Assembly: GCA_000611775.1 (NCBI GenBank)
Contig: KK106986.1
Location: 1,758,022-1,822,021, forward strand
DNA length: 64,000 nt
Direction: 5' to 3'
Source: Umbilicaria muhlenbergii
Lineage: Eukaryota > Ascomycota > Lecanoromycetes > Umbilicariales > Umbilicariaceae
Part shown: one piece after another, positions 20,542 through 32,631 of the stretch
How the letters are laid out: each line of letters starts with the position of its first letter
How positions within the stretch are numbered: the stretch's first letter is position 1
The notes under the pieces: generated by a model
Seen by the model: only the letters and a program-made list of their open reading frames with translations
What the model was told of the DNA's origin: nothing
Database searches by the model: none
Position numbers and translations under genes: made by a program

Positions 20542-22391
20542 CTAGACGATCAACCCTTTCTGCCAGAACGCGCATCGGACATTGGCGTTCGGGTCCATGA
20601 TTTCAGATATCCTGGTGATATTCAAATTCAAAATCTCACTATTGTTGCCGTACAGCGGGAACATAGGGATCGAGGGCCCGCTTGGCACGCCGTTGATGGC
20701 GAAGCTAGTGATGTACTCCTGGAGAGCAACGGCTACCGTAGTATTGATGACGCTCGGACTGGGGCCGTTGAAGTATGTGTACGCAATATCTGGCACGCAT
20801 TAGCGAAAGCCTAGACTAGTCAGCTATGCACGAGAAGGGGGCATGCCTTGACCATGAAGGGCTGGCGGAACGCTGAACTGATACGAGTACGTCTGGTTGC
20901 CATAAGCGTGGTCTAGATAGACGGTATTACAGGTGAACGTGGACTCCGAGATCGTCAGAATTGTCCGGCCGAGTTGATCAGTATAAGGGTATGACCCGTT
21001 GAATACGGGCGGGTAGAGAACATTCGCAATGTAGTCCAGGATGGCGGGGCTGATTGTCGGGAATGAGGTCGCAAGGTACAACTCATATCCCGTATTGTTT
21101 GTGACGAACGGACTCGTGAAGAGTAGGCCCTCGTCGGCGTTGTGGCCCACCATAATACTCAGGTTTTTGTCGTAGGAGCCCTGGAGGAGTAACTTGCCAG
21201 GTAGGGCAGGCGTGAACAGACCATCGACTACTGGACCGTAAGTGAAGAGACCGTACGATGAATTCGCGACCTGGATCAGATTTGCCACTATTAGCGCGCT
21301 TGAAGGCAGTTGTCGTGCCTCCTCAATCGTCGAGACGTTCAGTATCGCTAAGAAGGTCCGCAATGTCTCCTCCTGTTGAAAGTTGCCAGGTACTAGTTGG
21401 AAACCTGGACTTTGCGGTATAGCTTGCTGAAACGGAGCAGGACCTTTTAGACCGCCAAAAGCAGTAATTTGGTGCATGATTGATCCTCCGCCAGCAGATT
21501 CGCCTATTACTGTCACCCTGTTCGGATCACCGCCGAAGAGGTGGATGTTTTCTTGGACCCATTCGAGAGCAAGGCGTTGGTCGTATAGACCAGCGTTTGC
21601 AGTTCCATCCGATTGCAGGGTAGGACCCGACAGCCAGCCAAAGGCACCCAACTACACATGATCAGATCGGCTCGAATGGCAGACCGAATGTATATCACTC
21701 ACGCGGTAGTTCATAGATACATAGATGACTCCCTCAGATCCTGTGACCTGGCTAGCTTTTATCAGTCCAGCAGGGTTGCCGCTGCCCGACTTGTCTCCAG
21801 CAGTGTAACCACCACCATAAATCCAGACAAGGACAGGTGCACCGCAGGTATTGTTTGTCGCGTTGGAAGCCTGGTTGAAGATTGCCTGTGGAACGACCAC
21901 GTCAAGAAACAAGCAGTCCTCGGTGGTTCTCGGGTCTATGGGAGGGAGTTTGGGAGCAGAGGACGAGTTCGAAGACGAGCTCCCGACTGTGGAGGCATTG
22001 AACGGCATTCCACTCAGATACGCTGGGATGAATTGTGCGGCAATAAGTTCCCAAGCAGGGTTGGCCTGAGGACAGATTCTGCCGACACTGCCATTATCGA
22101 CAGCTCTGCTGGCGTTCTTCGTGCCGGATACACCGACTGGGGCTCGGAACCGTAGATCTCCTAATGGGGGCTCGCCATATCTAATATTCGAGAAGTTATA
22201 GAAGCCTCCGGTTGCCTATTGAATCATCAGCAATCGAAAACCCAGTCGCGGTTTTCTGGCATACCTACGTTGAAATAAGAAGCTTGATGAAGCTCATAGC
22301 CGAGATCGACAACTGGCAGCGGGGGGGTTTGAGCAGTGGCAAAGGAAGCAAGCGCAAGCCCAGTGGCTACCACAAAGCTATTTCGCAACAT
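20542..22391 (-). CDS. Secreted type-B carboxylesterase/lipase
   Basis: Alpha/beta-hydrolase that cleaves carboxylic esters outside the cell. Exons 22391-22269, 22215-21703, 21651-20847 and 20789-20542 stay in phase and give 562 residues, the normal family size. The start at 22391 gives a clean signal peptide ([20 protein letters not shown]); an upstream in-frame Met at 22448 would bury it. Motifs: EDCLFLDV, oxyanion-hole GGGYTAG, nucleophile elbow GESAGGG (Ser264), acid in NADEG, and His478 in LHGQD. Many N-glycosylation sites fit secretion. The last intron uses a GC donor (AAG|GCATGC...GCCAG); the nearby GT alternative would delete the Gly-Gln after the catalytic His. Substrate cannot be inferred, and no cluster partner is adjacent. 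Confidence 0.93.
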
Positions 22392-23395
22392 ATTGAAGGC
22401 GGCGAAAAGATTTCCAGCACGGGTAGCTGCGCCGGGCAGGCTCGACACATATACTCCATTCCGAAGCCGATTGCGCCCTGCTCCCTTCCGCAGACCACAA
22501 TGGTACTACGTAATGAAAGGCAATAAGCTCGCACTTAGACTTCCCCATATCTTGGCCTACGTTATTGGACTCATTAGAGCTGGAAGCCCCAGGAACGGGC
22601 CGGGAAGTGGGGTTGCAAGCGCCGCGATTGGAGGAGAGGAGTAGAGTAGACCAGGGCACCGCCTTTCGGCATACGATGGGGATCCCAGTCGCAAATGGTA
22701 GCATGCAGGGTCGAGCTCATGGGCATCGACATACCCGGAGTATGAGGTACCCTTCTAGCTGTCTAGCTTGTGAGTGGTGCGGTAATAGCTTGCTAGATCA
22801 GGTCCTATCGCCGAGTATCTCGGCATCTTGAAACTAGATGGTTCCAAGGCAGAAGAACGACTCCAGATCTTGTAGCCGAATGGCGCAGTGTTTCCTCAGC
22901 TGGATCATCATACGTATTTATCGGAGTATCGTCGTATCGATAGTAATACGAATTAGAAAGGGATCAGTTCTTGGTGGTCAAGCCCATACTGTTGCAGCAA
23001 AAATGTGAGGTACGCAGGAGGGTGAGGAAGTCCGTGCAAGATAGCTAGGCCGTCGCGACTAAGGAGTTAGGGCCTTTAGTGCGGAGCGCCCGTTGAACCA
23101 TCACAGGGGAGCGCGTAGTTCCTCACAGCGGAGGCGTGGGCTGAGGAGGCTATTGTTTGACAAATGTACAGAACTGAAACTTCCCGTAGTTGATCCAAAG
23201 ACGGGGTCATGCCAATCGACAGCATGAAAACAACAGTTGCAATTTCTAGCTCTGGGTCAGCTCTGATGTGCTGAACAAGCAGCTCATACTGATACATAGC
23301 ACCTAAGCCAATGAGTATTCCACTGGACGAGTCTGGAACGAAAGGACGTGGAGCAAAGGTAAAAATCTACAAGCAGCAGCAGACAGTCGACCAAA
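22392..23395. other. Intergenic, no gene seen
   Basis: Promoter side of the esterase and 3' flank of the CBS/PB1 gene. Several short frames show no domain. A SYDDT-like AT-rich patch near 22900-22950 carries nothing recognisable. Confidence 0.55.
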
Positions 23396-25592
23396 TCATC
23401 GACTACTAGACCGACTCATCGCAAACACGCCAATAATGACCACGGCAAGAGTGGCAATCGCCCCTGGCAATAATATCTCATTTGGCACGCCCGCAATGAG
23501 CTGTTGCTCTTGCTTCGCCTTCGCTACCGCAGGCCTCAACGCCTTCTTCACCGGCGTCTCCATTTCGTCGTCGTCCTCCTCATCGAAGACGTGCCTCCTT
23601 CTCTCTCTAAGGGTCGACGCGGGTGGCGTTGATGGATGTGATTGCGCAAGTCCTGGGTGAGGGGCGACAGTTGCGGACATGGGTGGCTTCTCCGGATCGT
23701 GTACAAATAGATCAACCTTGTCGTGGTGGCTTTGCCGCGCGAGCGAGATAGCGTCGAGAAGATCTTGATCCGTTGTGATGGAAACCGTATCGCCTTCGTT
23801 GTCCAAATAGCTAAGGGCATAGCCTGATTTGCCAAGTTTGCCGTCATCAAAGGTGGCTTCGCCGCCCACGGCATCAATTTCCCCCCCAAGCTTAGCTGTT
23901 ACGTTGGCGATGAGGTCCGCCATGCCGGCAGAAGCTATAACTTGAAGTCTATGGACACGTCCACTGGGTGCTTTGAACTTAAATGGGAACGGTGTGTCCT
24001 CCAGAGTCGCTGAAGGTGTTTCGGGAATATCCGAATGAGAGTCATCACCATTGTGCGATGCTGAGTCGGTTGGAAGTACACTATCGACGCGGTCCACACC
24101 AGGGCGATCCCGAATGTCAGGAGACATGAGTGATCGATGACCTGGGGTGTGTGGTCGATGGCTACCTTCACCCGAGACCATGGACTCAGATCCCTCGTTA
24201 TCAAGTGAAAGCCAGAATTTATTCCATGCAGGGCCTTCACTATCTCCTGTTGACATTGTGTTGATCTTGCTAATTGTCAGCATCACAGTTTATAAGCTAC
24301 TACGATCTTCACAAACCTGCTCCAGCGTCGCATATGTCAATTTGAGTACGTCGACCATACCGACGATCTCCCCAGGCTCGTTCATGACTGGTAAATTCAG
24401 ATAGTGACCATCTGTAAATCATCAATGCCATCCTTATGCTCCTTGCACTTCAGTCTACTTACCATGCATCTTCCTCAAAGCCGCTTGAATGCTCATATCC
24501 ATTGGCGCGAAATCGGGATGAGGGGTCATGACCCTCACAACGCTGCAGTTCGCTGGGTCCAGCCCTGGAGCAATGACGCGGAGAACGACATCCTTGCTTG
24601 TGAAAATCCCGGTGATCGAGCCCTGATCTTGCACTAGTACGGCTGTGGTGTGGTTTTCTTTCATCAAAGCTGCAGCTTCCTTGACTGAGGTTCGCACAGA
24701 GACTGTAGTAGGTGGGTGCCCAGTGAGGACTGACTCCAGTGTCGGGCCAGACATCTTCTGCCTCAGTGCCTCCACATATTGTATAATCTGTTGCGGTTGG
24801 CTAGATCCAAGTTCCGACTGCACACCCTCAAGGGCGTCATACAACTTCCGTGACGAGCTGTAAGCACGTTCCAGTTTCTCCATGGCATCGTAGAAGCATT
24901 TGGTGATGTCCAAGATACCAGATATGTCTTGGTTCTCATCCATCACAGGCAGATGCCGGAAGCCTTTTCGTACCATCAAGTCCAACGCATCTGTAGCACT
25001 TGTGTCTGTCCGAGCACAGAGAGGATTCTTCGTCATGATCTCAGCAATAGTAACTGAACTAGCCTTGATGCCCGCTCCCACGACTCGGAAAGCCAGATCC
25101 TTTGCTGTGAATATACCCGCGATACGATCGTCGTCGTCCGTGACAAGAACGCAATCTTCTCGCTTTGCGGCCATCAGCTGGGCGGCTTCGGCGACAGTGG
25201 TGTTTGGTTTGATCTGCAAGGCTTGGCTAGGTTTCAACGCCAGGACGGTTCCGGGTGGGGCTTTTCGACTGTGTCGTGCTCGAGCTGGGTTGGCCTTCTT
25301 TTTGCTGAGGTCCGCCTCCATCTTCTTCCTGATCGCCTACACATGGATGTCAGCTATTGCCGGAAGCCTAAGGCTGTGTGAAATGTACCTCATCACGCTT
25401 AGTTTGCTTCTGCCTACTTGCACTCATTGTAGAGTTGCCCGCCTCACTCTGCAGCGCTGAGCTTGGATGCGACTCGAGTTTCGGACGAGGGATGTTTGAT
25501 GGACTATTCTCAAATGCAGGTACCTGTCCTCTGCCATGTCCACCACGGCCTGGCGTACCCCTGTATGTTCCGCCGTTGGCAGACATGGTCAA
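23396..25592 (-). CDS. CBS-domain and PB1-domain protein with C-terminal membrane anchor (Mug70-like)
   Basis: Exons 25592-25389, 25336-24463, 24411-24317 and 24265-23396 join in phase to 680 residues. Four CBS motifs are present (TVAEAAQLMAAKREDCVLV with IAGIFTAKDLAFRVV; TSATDALDLMVRKGFRHLPV with GILDITKCFYDAM; SVKEAAALMKENHTTAVLV with GIFTSKDVVLRVI; MSIQAALRKMHDGHYLNLPV with GMVDVLKLTYA). They form two Bateman modules that probably bind adenylates. A PB1 domain follows at about 480-570 (FKFKAPSGRVHRLQV...DNEGDTVSITTDQDLLDA), then an acidic linker and one C-terminal hydrophobic segment (ILLPGAIATLAVVIIGVFAM). The N-terminus is Gly/Arg-rich and basic. The same architecture occurs in fission yeast Mug70; its biochemical role is not established. 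It shares a 383-bp divergent promoter with RPS26. Confidence 0.9.
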
Positions 25593-25975
25593 TGTACTGT
25601 TGAAGATTGGCGCTTAAAAACGAATGCAGAGCGGACGAGCTGCAAGTCACGTCGCGAAACAGGAAGGTCTTCCATAAGTTCCCCTGCTCGCTGGTTGCCG
25701 GGTCAGAACACGCAGGGCATAACAGACGGCATGACATAAGCAAGCCTCTAAATTAGCTTCGAAGAGATAAGGGCGAGTCAGCAGAAACCCTCGCTTCGAG
25801 CCAGTTTAGTGCGGAGCCTCAAGCGACATCGAAATTGCTCTCACGCCGACGACCTCACAACAGAACACCCGTCTCTTCGCTAACACCACGCAGTAAAGGT
25901 CAGTGAGCTTCACGAATACCTCAGAACCGGTCTGGCAGTTCCTGATGTACTGACGATTCTCCCAGTACCGCAATC
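25593..25975. promoter_or_regulatory. Divergent promoter, CBS/PB1 gene and RPS26
   Basis: 383 bp between two start codons facing away from each other. No shared motif was identified by eye. The RPS26 side would be expected to drive strong, growth-regulated expression. Confidence 0.5.
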
Positions 25976-26661
25976 ATGGTCAAGAAGCGAGCATCCAAGT
26001 ACGGAATCCACCACACGTCACAATGTGTAAATGATGGGGAATAAATGCTGATAGGCGTATAACAGCGGTCGCAACAAGAAGGGTCGTGGTCACGTCAAGC
26101 CAATTCGTTGCTCCAACTGCTCGAGATGCACGCCCAAGGATAAGGCAATAAAGAGATTCACCATCCGCAACATGGTCGAATCAGCTGCCATCCGTACGTC
26201 TCTTCCTAACCCACAAGCACACAACTGGTTTTCGTCTGGGTCTAGAGGCTTTGGGATAGGAGTTCAGAAAGGCTACATGGGGGCTTTTGGTTCTTTTGAA
26301 GGGGATATGGGCCGTGGTATAAAAAGCCGCGGTGGCTGACTTTAATCGCTGTTCGCAGGTGATATCTCCGACGCCTCCGTGTTCCCCGAATACGCCGTCC
26401 CCAAAATGTACCTCAAGCTCCAATACTGCGTGTCCTGCGCCATCCACGGCAAGATCGTCCGGTACGTCCTTCCCCTTCTACCGTAAACATCAATCTCACC
26501 CGCTCTTTGGAGTTTTCGACGTCATACTAACAAAAGTTGCTTCACACAGTGTTCGATCCCGGGAAGGTCGGCGCAACCGTGCCCCACCCCCACGAGTCCG
26601 GTTCAACAAGGATGGAAAGAAGATCAACCCCCAACAGGCGGCTAAGACTGCTCAGGCATAG
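25976..26661 (+). CDS. RPS26: 40S ribosomal protein S26 (eS26)
   Basis: Small-subunit protein at the mRNA exit channel that contacts the 3' end of 18S rRNA. Four exons (25976-25998, 26066-26193, 26359-26461, 26550-26661) join in phase to 121 residues. The first exon is only 23 nt (MVKKRAS plus two bases), a common ribosomal-protein arrangement. The zinc-binding cysteines of the family are visible in RCSNCSRC and YCVSCAIH, with [12 protein letters not shown] between them. The C-terminus is basic ([16 protein letters not shown]) with a short Gln/Ala tail. Introns are 67, 165 and 88 nt; the second is unusually long for this window. Confidence 0.97.
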
Positions 26662-28343
26662 AGGGTCTGAGGGGTTAGGGGTATGGGGAAGGTTCAAAGG
26701 CGCTGTTGCGAAATATCGGCTTGGGGATGACGATGTATCATTGCATGAGATAGCTCGCACTCACCAACTGGCATCGACTCTTCTATGAAAGCATTTGAGG
26801 ACGATGTAGACTGTATTGTGATGTGGAATTTCTTCTGGTTACAGAAGCCTTACAACAGATGACCGATGCTTGCAGCGCTAAGTCAAGGTTTCACTCGAGG
26901 TGTTCTAATGCCATAAACAGATCCTGACCTCCAACCAGCCGTCCCATCCGTCTCCGGAACATCTTGTCATGATATTCACATCCCAACTTCACCTACAAAT
27001 ACCGTCGCCCCAACAAAATTCTCATAACAGTCCACTCTCAAAAATCCCTCACAACCTTCATCTCCCAGGACAAATACCCCACACTCTGTCCTCCCCACCG
27101 TCTCTTCAAATGCCCTCTTCTCAAAATGCGGTTTGAATCCGGTGAGACAGATGTACACCATATTGTTCTACGTGCCCAATGGAGACGCAGGGTTTCCCCA
27201 CAGTTGTGGTCCAAAAGGTTGACGCTATCTCCTTGAAACGAGGGAGGCCTCACACAGATCGTTTGGATAAAATGTGGGGGGTCACAACGGCCAAGCAGTC
27301 TTTGCTTGTGGCAGTCTGGTACGCCGGCGGGGTGGGCTCCATGTTCTTCTTTCAAACCAGAACTCCCCGGCTGCTGCAACGTGGTACGACGAGCAAGTAA
27401 ACAGGGTAGAGATGACGGCTTTTGCAAATGGGTTATGTGAGGGAAGACTGGGGCTCGGGTCTCCAACCATGGCCTTTGGCCCGTGCTCTTACACCCATTG
27501 ATGATGTGGGGGTAAGCTGCTGCAGGGAGGCACGGCGCTTGGCGGGGATATGGCAGCACTCTGCAAGTCTGACATGCCTGACGCCTCGGGACCAATAATG
27601 CCGCCATTGTTGCCGTTGAATCCTTCAACTTTAGCATTGAGAAACGCGACCGAACTAGCAATATATCCAATCATGTCCAGCCCTGTAGGGAGGTCTTGGA
27701 GATTACAATTGTCGTTGTAGTCCCGGGATAGATCTATCTGCTCGGCACAGGCCCAAGGAGTCTGCCCCGAACCGCGTGCCAAGTGAGGCCAGCTGCCGAA
27801 GAGACATCAGCTCATCACCCTGGTGTACGAGTATGAAGATGTGTGCTGGTCTGCCCTGGCAACGTTTCCATCTCTAAGTCGAGTTTAAACAGGGTCGTGA
27901 GGTGCTAAAAACATCAGATAATAGATAATAATAGATAACAGGCAATAGGTAACAGAGAATGGAAACTTTCAGCCCGCAGTAGGGCTGATGGTTAGTTGCA
28001 TCGCGTTCCTGAACATTAGTTTCCATTCTACATTCACAACTTGGCGAGCAGGTCGAAAAAAGTCCAGGTCCTCTCACGCCCCTCTCCACAGTCAACATCA
28101 CCATCAATCACTCCGCCTCAACCGACACCCTCGCTGTCTGGCGCAGCTTTGGCCTTTGTCTTGTCATACCCATACCTGTCACTTCTTCGGATTTTGCTTT
28201 GATCTTGAACGGGTGCTTGCACGCAGATTAGTCCGGGGCGCCCCCACCTACCCTACATACTCTCGTGTGTTTTCCTGCCCACGCGCATTGATTCGCGCAT
28301 TGTCGCTTGCAGCCACGTATTCCAGGACTCGCGCCACCTCAAG
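26662..28343. other. 1.7-kb intergenic stretch, no gene called
   Basis: Minus-strand frames at 27782-27489 and 27161-26976 look somewhat protein-like but have no domain, no consistent splice links and no family I recognise. An AT-rich ATAGATAATA-type patch lies near 27910-27955. The right part is the PSE1 promoter and leader. Confidence 0.5.
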
Positions 28344-31300
28344 ATGTCCATACTTCCGCCAGAGCTTCACACTGCCTTGGCAGAGCTACTGCAGGCGCTG
28401 TCGTCCGCCGATAATAATGCCCGATCACAAGCTGAAGAGCAACTCAATACAGAATGGGTAGCTGCCCAGCCGGGTGCGCTGTTGATGGGCTTGGTGGAGC
28501 ACATAGAAGTGGATGACAGTCATGGCCAAGGATACAATGCTGATGGGCCCCTCCGTGGGCGCACCTTGCAGACCCGGTCCTTTGCAGCAGTCCTCTTCCG
28601 ACGAATCGCCACGAAGATACGGAAGCTACCTGGTACGGACGAGTCGAAGGAACTCTTCCTGACGCTGCAGCCAGCTGAAAAGGTCGCCATTCGAGACAAG
28701 TTGCTACGGTGTCTGCAGGACGAGACAGTGCCGCACGTACGGAATAAGATTGGGGACGCTGTAGCTGAGGTTGCACGGCAGTATTCAGATGATGGTGTGT
28801 CTTCATGGAAGCGCTTCGAGGCGTCTCAGGGGATCCGGAGCTGATGCTGGGCGATATATAGGGGAGAACTGGCCCGAACTCCTGGGTGTCCTGTTTCATG
28901 CAAGTCGGTCGCTTGATGCGGGCCAACGTGAAGGAGCATTCAGGATATTTGCAACAACACCGGGAATTATCGAAAAGCAGCACGAAGACACCGTCCTGGG
29001 AGCGTTCACCAACGGGTTCAAAGATGAGGATGTGACGGTGTGGGCTTCGTCTTTGAGCGACAGAGAGCATACACTAATGCCTTCTACAGGTCCGCATTTC
29101 TGCAATGGAAGCCTTTGCATCATTCTTCCGATCCATTCAGAAAAAGGCTCAGCAGCGGTACTACCCCTTGGTTGCTGAGATACTCAACGTTTTACCGCCT
29201 CTCAAAGAGTCGGGTGACTCGGAGAACTTGATTAAGGCTTTAGTGGCGCTCATTGAGCTCGCAGAGGTTGCCCCCAAAATGTTTAAGCAAGATTTCCATA
29301 ATCTTGTAACGTTCAGCGTTACCGTTGTTCAGGACAAGGATTTGGGTGATCAAGCTCGACAGAATGCTCTCGAGCTCATGGCTACATTCGCCGACTACAA
29401 CCCGGCTATGTGCAGAAAAGATCCAGACTACACAAGAGAGATGGTAACTCAATGTCTCAGTTTGATGACGGATATCGGCATGGATGACGAGGATGCAGAC
29501 GAGTGGAATGCGTCAGAAGATGTAGGTGTCTACCTAAACTTGCTCCTCGAAGCAGCACTGACGTCAAATGTCAAATAGTTGGATGTGGAGGAAAGCGACC
29601 TCAACCACGTTGCAGGTGAGCAATGCCTGGACCGACTTGCCAATAAACTTGGAGGTCAAGCCGTTTTACCGCCCACATCCCTTTGGCTCCGGGAGATGAT
29701 GAAATCTAAAGACTGGAGACATCGACATGCTGCTCTGATGGCCATCTCAGCGATCTCAGAGGGCTGCAGAGATTTGATGGTCGGTGAATTGAAAGATGTA
29801 TTGGAAATGGTAGTGCCAGCTCTTAAAGACCCTCACCCACGAGTACGCTGGGCTGGATGTAATGCGCTTGGCCAGATGAGCACAGACTTTGCGGGAACGA
29901 TGCAGGAGAATTACCACGCAATTGTCCTCGACAACATCATTCCGGTCCTTGACTCGCCGGAACCGCGCGTCCAGTCGCACGCAGCTGCTGCTCTGGTCAA
30001 TTTCTGCGAAGAGGCTGAGAAGGACATCCTTAAGCCATACCTCGACATTTTGCTAGGAAAATTACTCCAGCTACTGCGAAGTCCGAAGCGCTTCGTGCAA
30101 GAGCAGGCACTTTCTACTATTGCCACCATTGCTGATTCGGCCGAGACTGCTTTTGGAAAATACTACGATACCCTTATGCCTTTGCTATTTGATGTTCTGC
30201 GAGAGGAGCAATCAAAAGAGTACAGACTACTCAGAGCCAAAGCCATGGAATGTGCTACTTTGATCGGTAAGACTCTTACGCGCATTGTCACGTGCTTTGG
30301 CGCTAATTCGGTTAGCATTGGCGGTTGGCAAGGAGAAGATGGGTCAAGATGCGCTTGATCTGGTGCAGCTTCTGGGAATGATCCAACGTGGGCTACCCTT
30401 GTCGGCTGTTGCTTTCAGAGTGACGCGCTTACAAAATCGGCAGAGAATATTACGGATGCTGATGACCCGCAATCGCAATATCTGCTCCATTGCTGGGGTA
30501 GAATGTGCCGTGTTCTAGGCCGAGACTTCGTTCCCTACTTGGCTGGCGTGATGCCTCCTTTGATGGAGCTCGCGAGTGCTAAGGCCGATATTCAGCTGCT
30601 CGACGATGATGAGCAAGTCGCGCAGATCGAACAAGAAGAGGGCTGGGAGCTGGTGCCATTGAAAGGCAAAGTTATAGGAATCAAGACTTCAATCCTTGAG
30701 GACAAGCATATGGCAATTGAGCTGATTGTCATCTATGCTCAGCAACTTGAGGTAGCCTTCGAGCCATATGTCATGGAGATCATGGAGAAGGTTGCGCTCC
30801 CTGGCCTAGCGTTCTTCTTCCATGATCCAGTGCGAGTCGCCTCCGCTAAGTGTGTACCGATGCTCCTCAACTCATACAAGAAGGCCCACGGGGAACGATC
30901 ACCCCCGATGGCTAAATTGTGGGAATTGACCATTGACAAGGTCTTGGAAGTCCTTAGTGCTGAGCCGGCCATTGATACTCTCGCGGAGATGTACCAATGC
31001 TTCTACGAATCGGTTGAGGTTCTAGGCAAGGATTGCCTAAGTGCCACGCACATGGCAGCCTTCATCGAATCTGCGAAATCAACGCTCGAAGATTACCAAG
31101 TCCGGGTCAAGAGGCGCATTGAGGAACGTCAGGAAACGGAGGAGGGCGAAGAAGAGTCAGAAGAGACGCTATTCGCAATCGAGGACGATCAGACACTCCT
31201 GTCGGACATGAACAAAGCTTTCCATACCATCTTCAAGAACCAAGGAACTTCATTCCTGCCCTCATGGACGCGGCTGCTCCCCTTTTACGATGCTTTCATT

Positions 31301-32018
31301 ACGAACCAAGATCCAACGCAGCGACAGTGGGCGTTGTGCATCATGGACGACGTGCTTGAGTTCTGTGGGGAGCAAAGCTGGAAGTATCACACTCACATCA
31401 CACAGCCGCTTGTGGACGGCATGCGAGATCCCGTCCCTGCAAACCGACAAGCAGCTTGCTACGGTGTTGGGATAGCGGCACAGAAAGGTGGTACGTTGTG
31501 GTCCGACTTCGTGGCCGAATGCTTGCCCACATTGTTCGGCATCTGTCAACTTCCAAACGCCAGAGAAGACGACCACATCTTTGCCACTGAGAACGCCTCC
31601 GCTAGCATTGCGAAGATTTTGCAAACCAACGCTAGCAAAGTGCCGAGACTTCAGGAAGTTGTGGCGCACTGGCTCAATACTCTCCCCGTGGTGAACGACG
31701 AAGAGGCCGCGCCCTATGTATACATGTTCCTTGCGCAGCTAATCGAACAGTGAGTCCTCTTTCCTTGTCGTCGAGTCTTAAGCCCCTCACATCGCTGACT
31801 CGTCCTACAGACAAAATCCTGCTGTAATCTCTGCCGCCGACAAAGCCTTCGTTGCCATTGCTCTGGCTCTCGAGGCGGAAACGTTACAAGGCGTCACAGC
31901 ACAGCGGGTTGCAGCGGCTGCGAAACATCTGGTGCAGATCACAGGTATAGATGCGAGCAGCATCCTGGCTACGTTGACGCCAGAAACACAACAGACGCTG
32001 CGAAGCTATTTTACATGA
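28344..32018 (+). CDS. PSE1: Importin beta-3 family karyopherin (PSE1/KAP121)
   Basis: Nuclear import receptor that carries ribosomal proteins and other cargoes through the pore in a Ran-GTP dependent cycle. Seven exons (28344-28794, 28862-29037, 29090-29521, 29579-30266, 30316-30387, 30444-31749, 31811-32018) stay in phase and give 1,110 residues, the expected size. HEAT-repeat helices run throughout, for example [56 protein letters not shown] and [19 protein letters not shown]. Splicing of intron 5 (56 nt) restores [21 protein letters not shown] conserved acidic insert is present near residues 920-945 ([10 protein letters not shown]). In budding yeast the ortholog is essential. The next gene downstream, CCT7, is on the same strand 613 bp away and probably separately transcribed. 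Confidence 0.96.
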
Positions 32019-32631
32019 TTACATGATGATACGTAGCAGCGCTGCTGACGGCTGGATGTTTGGATTTGCCGGGACATTTTAGATGGTCGACTATTTGCAG
32101 AAAGCGATTCTGTTGCATGCATAAGAGGCGGCGCTCTAATCTGAAGATCTTTATTACGATTTATGTAGGAGGAACGAGAGTCCGTTGATGATTCAAATTG
32201 AAACGCGCAAACGAGGGCAATTGTTCTCGGAGTCGCCTTGTTAGCTATGTGTGCGAGAGCATTGATCTCATGAGCATCACCAAGTGCTCTGAAACCTCCC
32301 GATTTCTACGTCAGCGTTGTGCGATTCGCCGCGAGCAATACTAGCAACTGGGATCAAGTTAGTATTAGTACCGAAGTGTTGTAAGTCTTGTACCTGTAAG
32401 CCAATTGGCTACCTAACGTAGGGCTGAACATTTTCTCGCAAGACGCGTGAACCGGTGCATCAGCTTTCGAAGCTTTGGAAATCTGCGACAATCACAGGAA
32501 CAACCCTACCACCACTCTCCTTACACCTACACTATTCAGGAGACCCGTTGTGCTAGAATTATCTATTTTAGTCCAGCCATAAGCTTGTCAAACTCTAGCT
32601 GGTAGCAACAGCCTACGGGGCCACTGCAAGA
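32019..32631. other. Intergenic between PSE1 and CCT7
   Basis: 3' flank of PSE1 and promoter/leader of CCT7; no additional gene or repeat seen. Confidence 0.6.

Noticed and set aside
26976-27782. Protein-like minus-strand pieces between RPS26 and PSE1
   Set aside because: No domain, no phase-consistent splicing and no signal peptide. Could be a lost gene, but the support is too weak.
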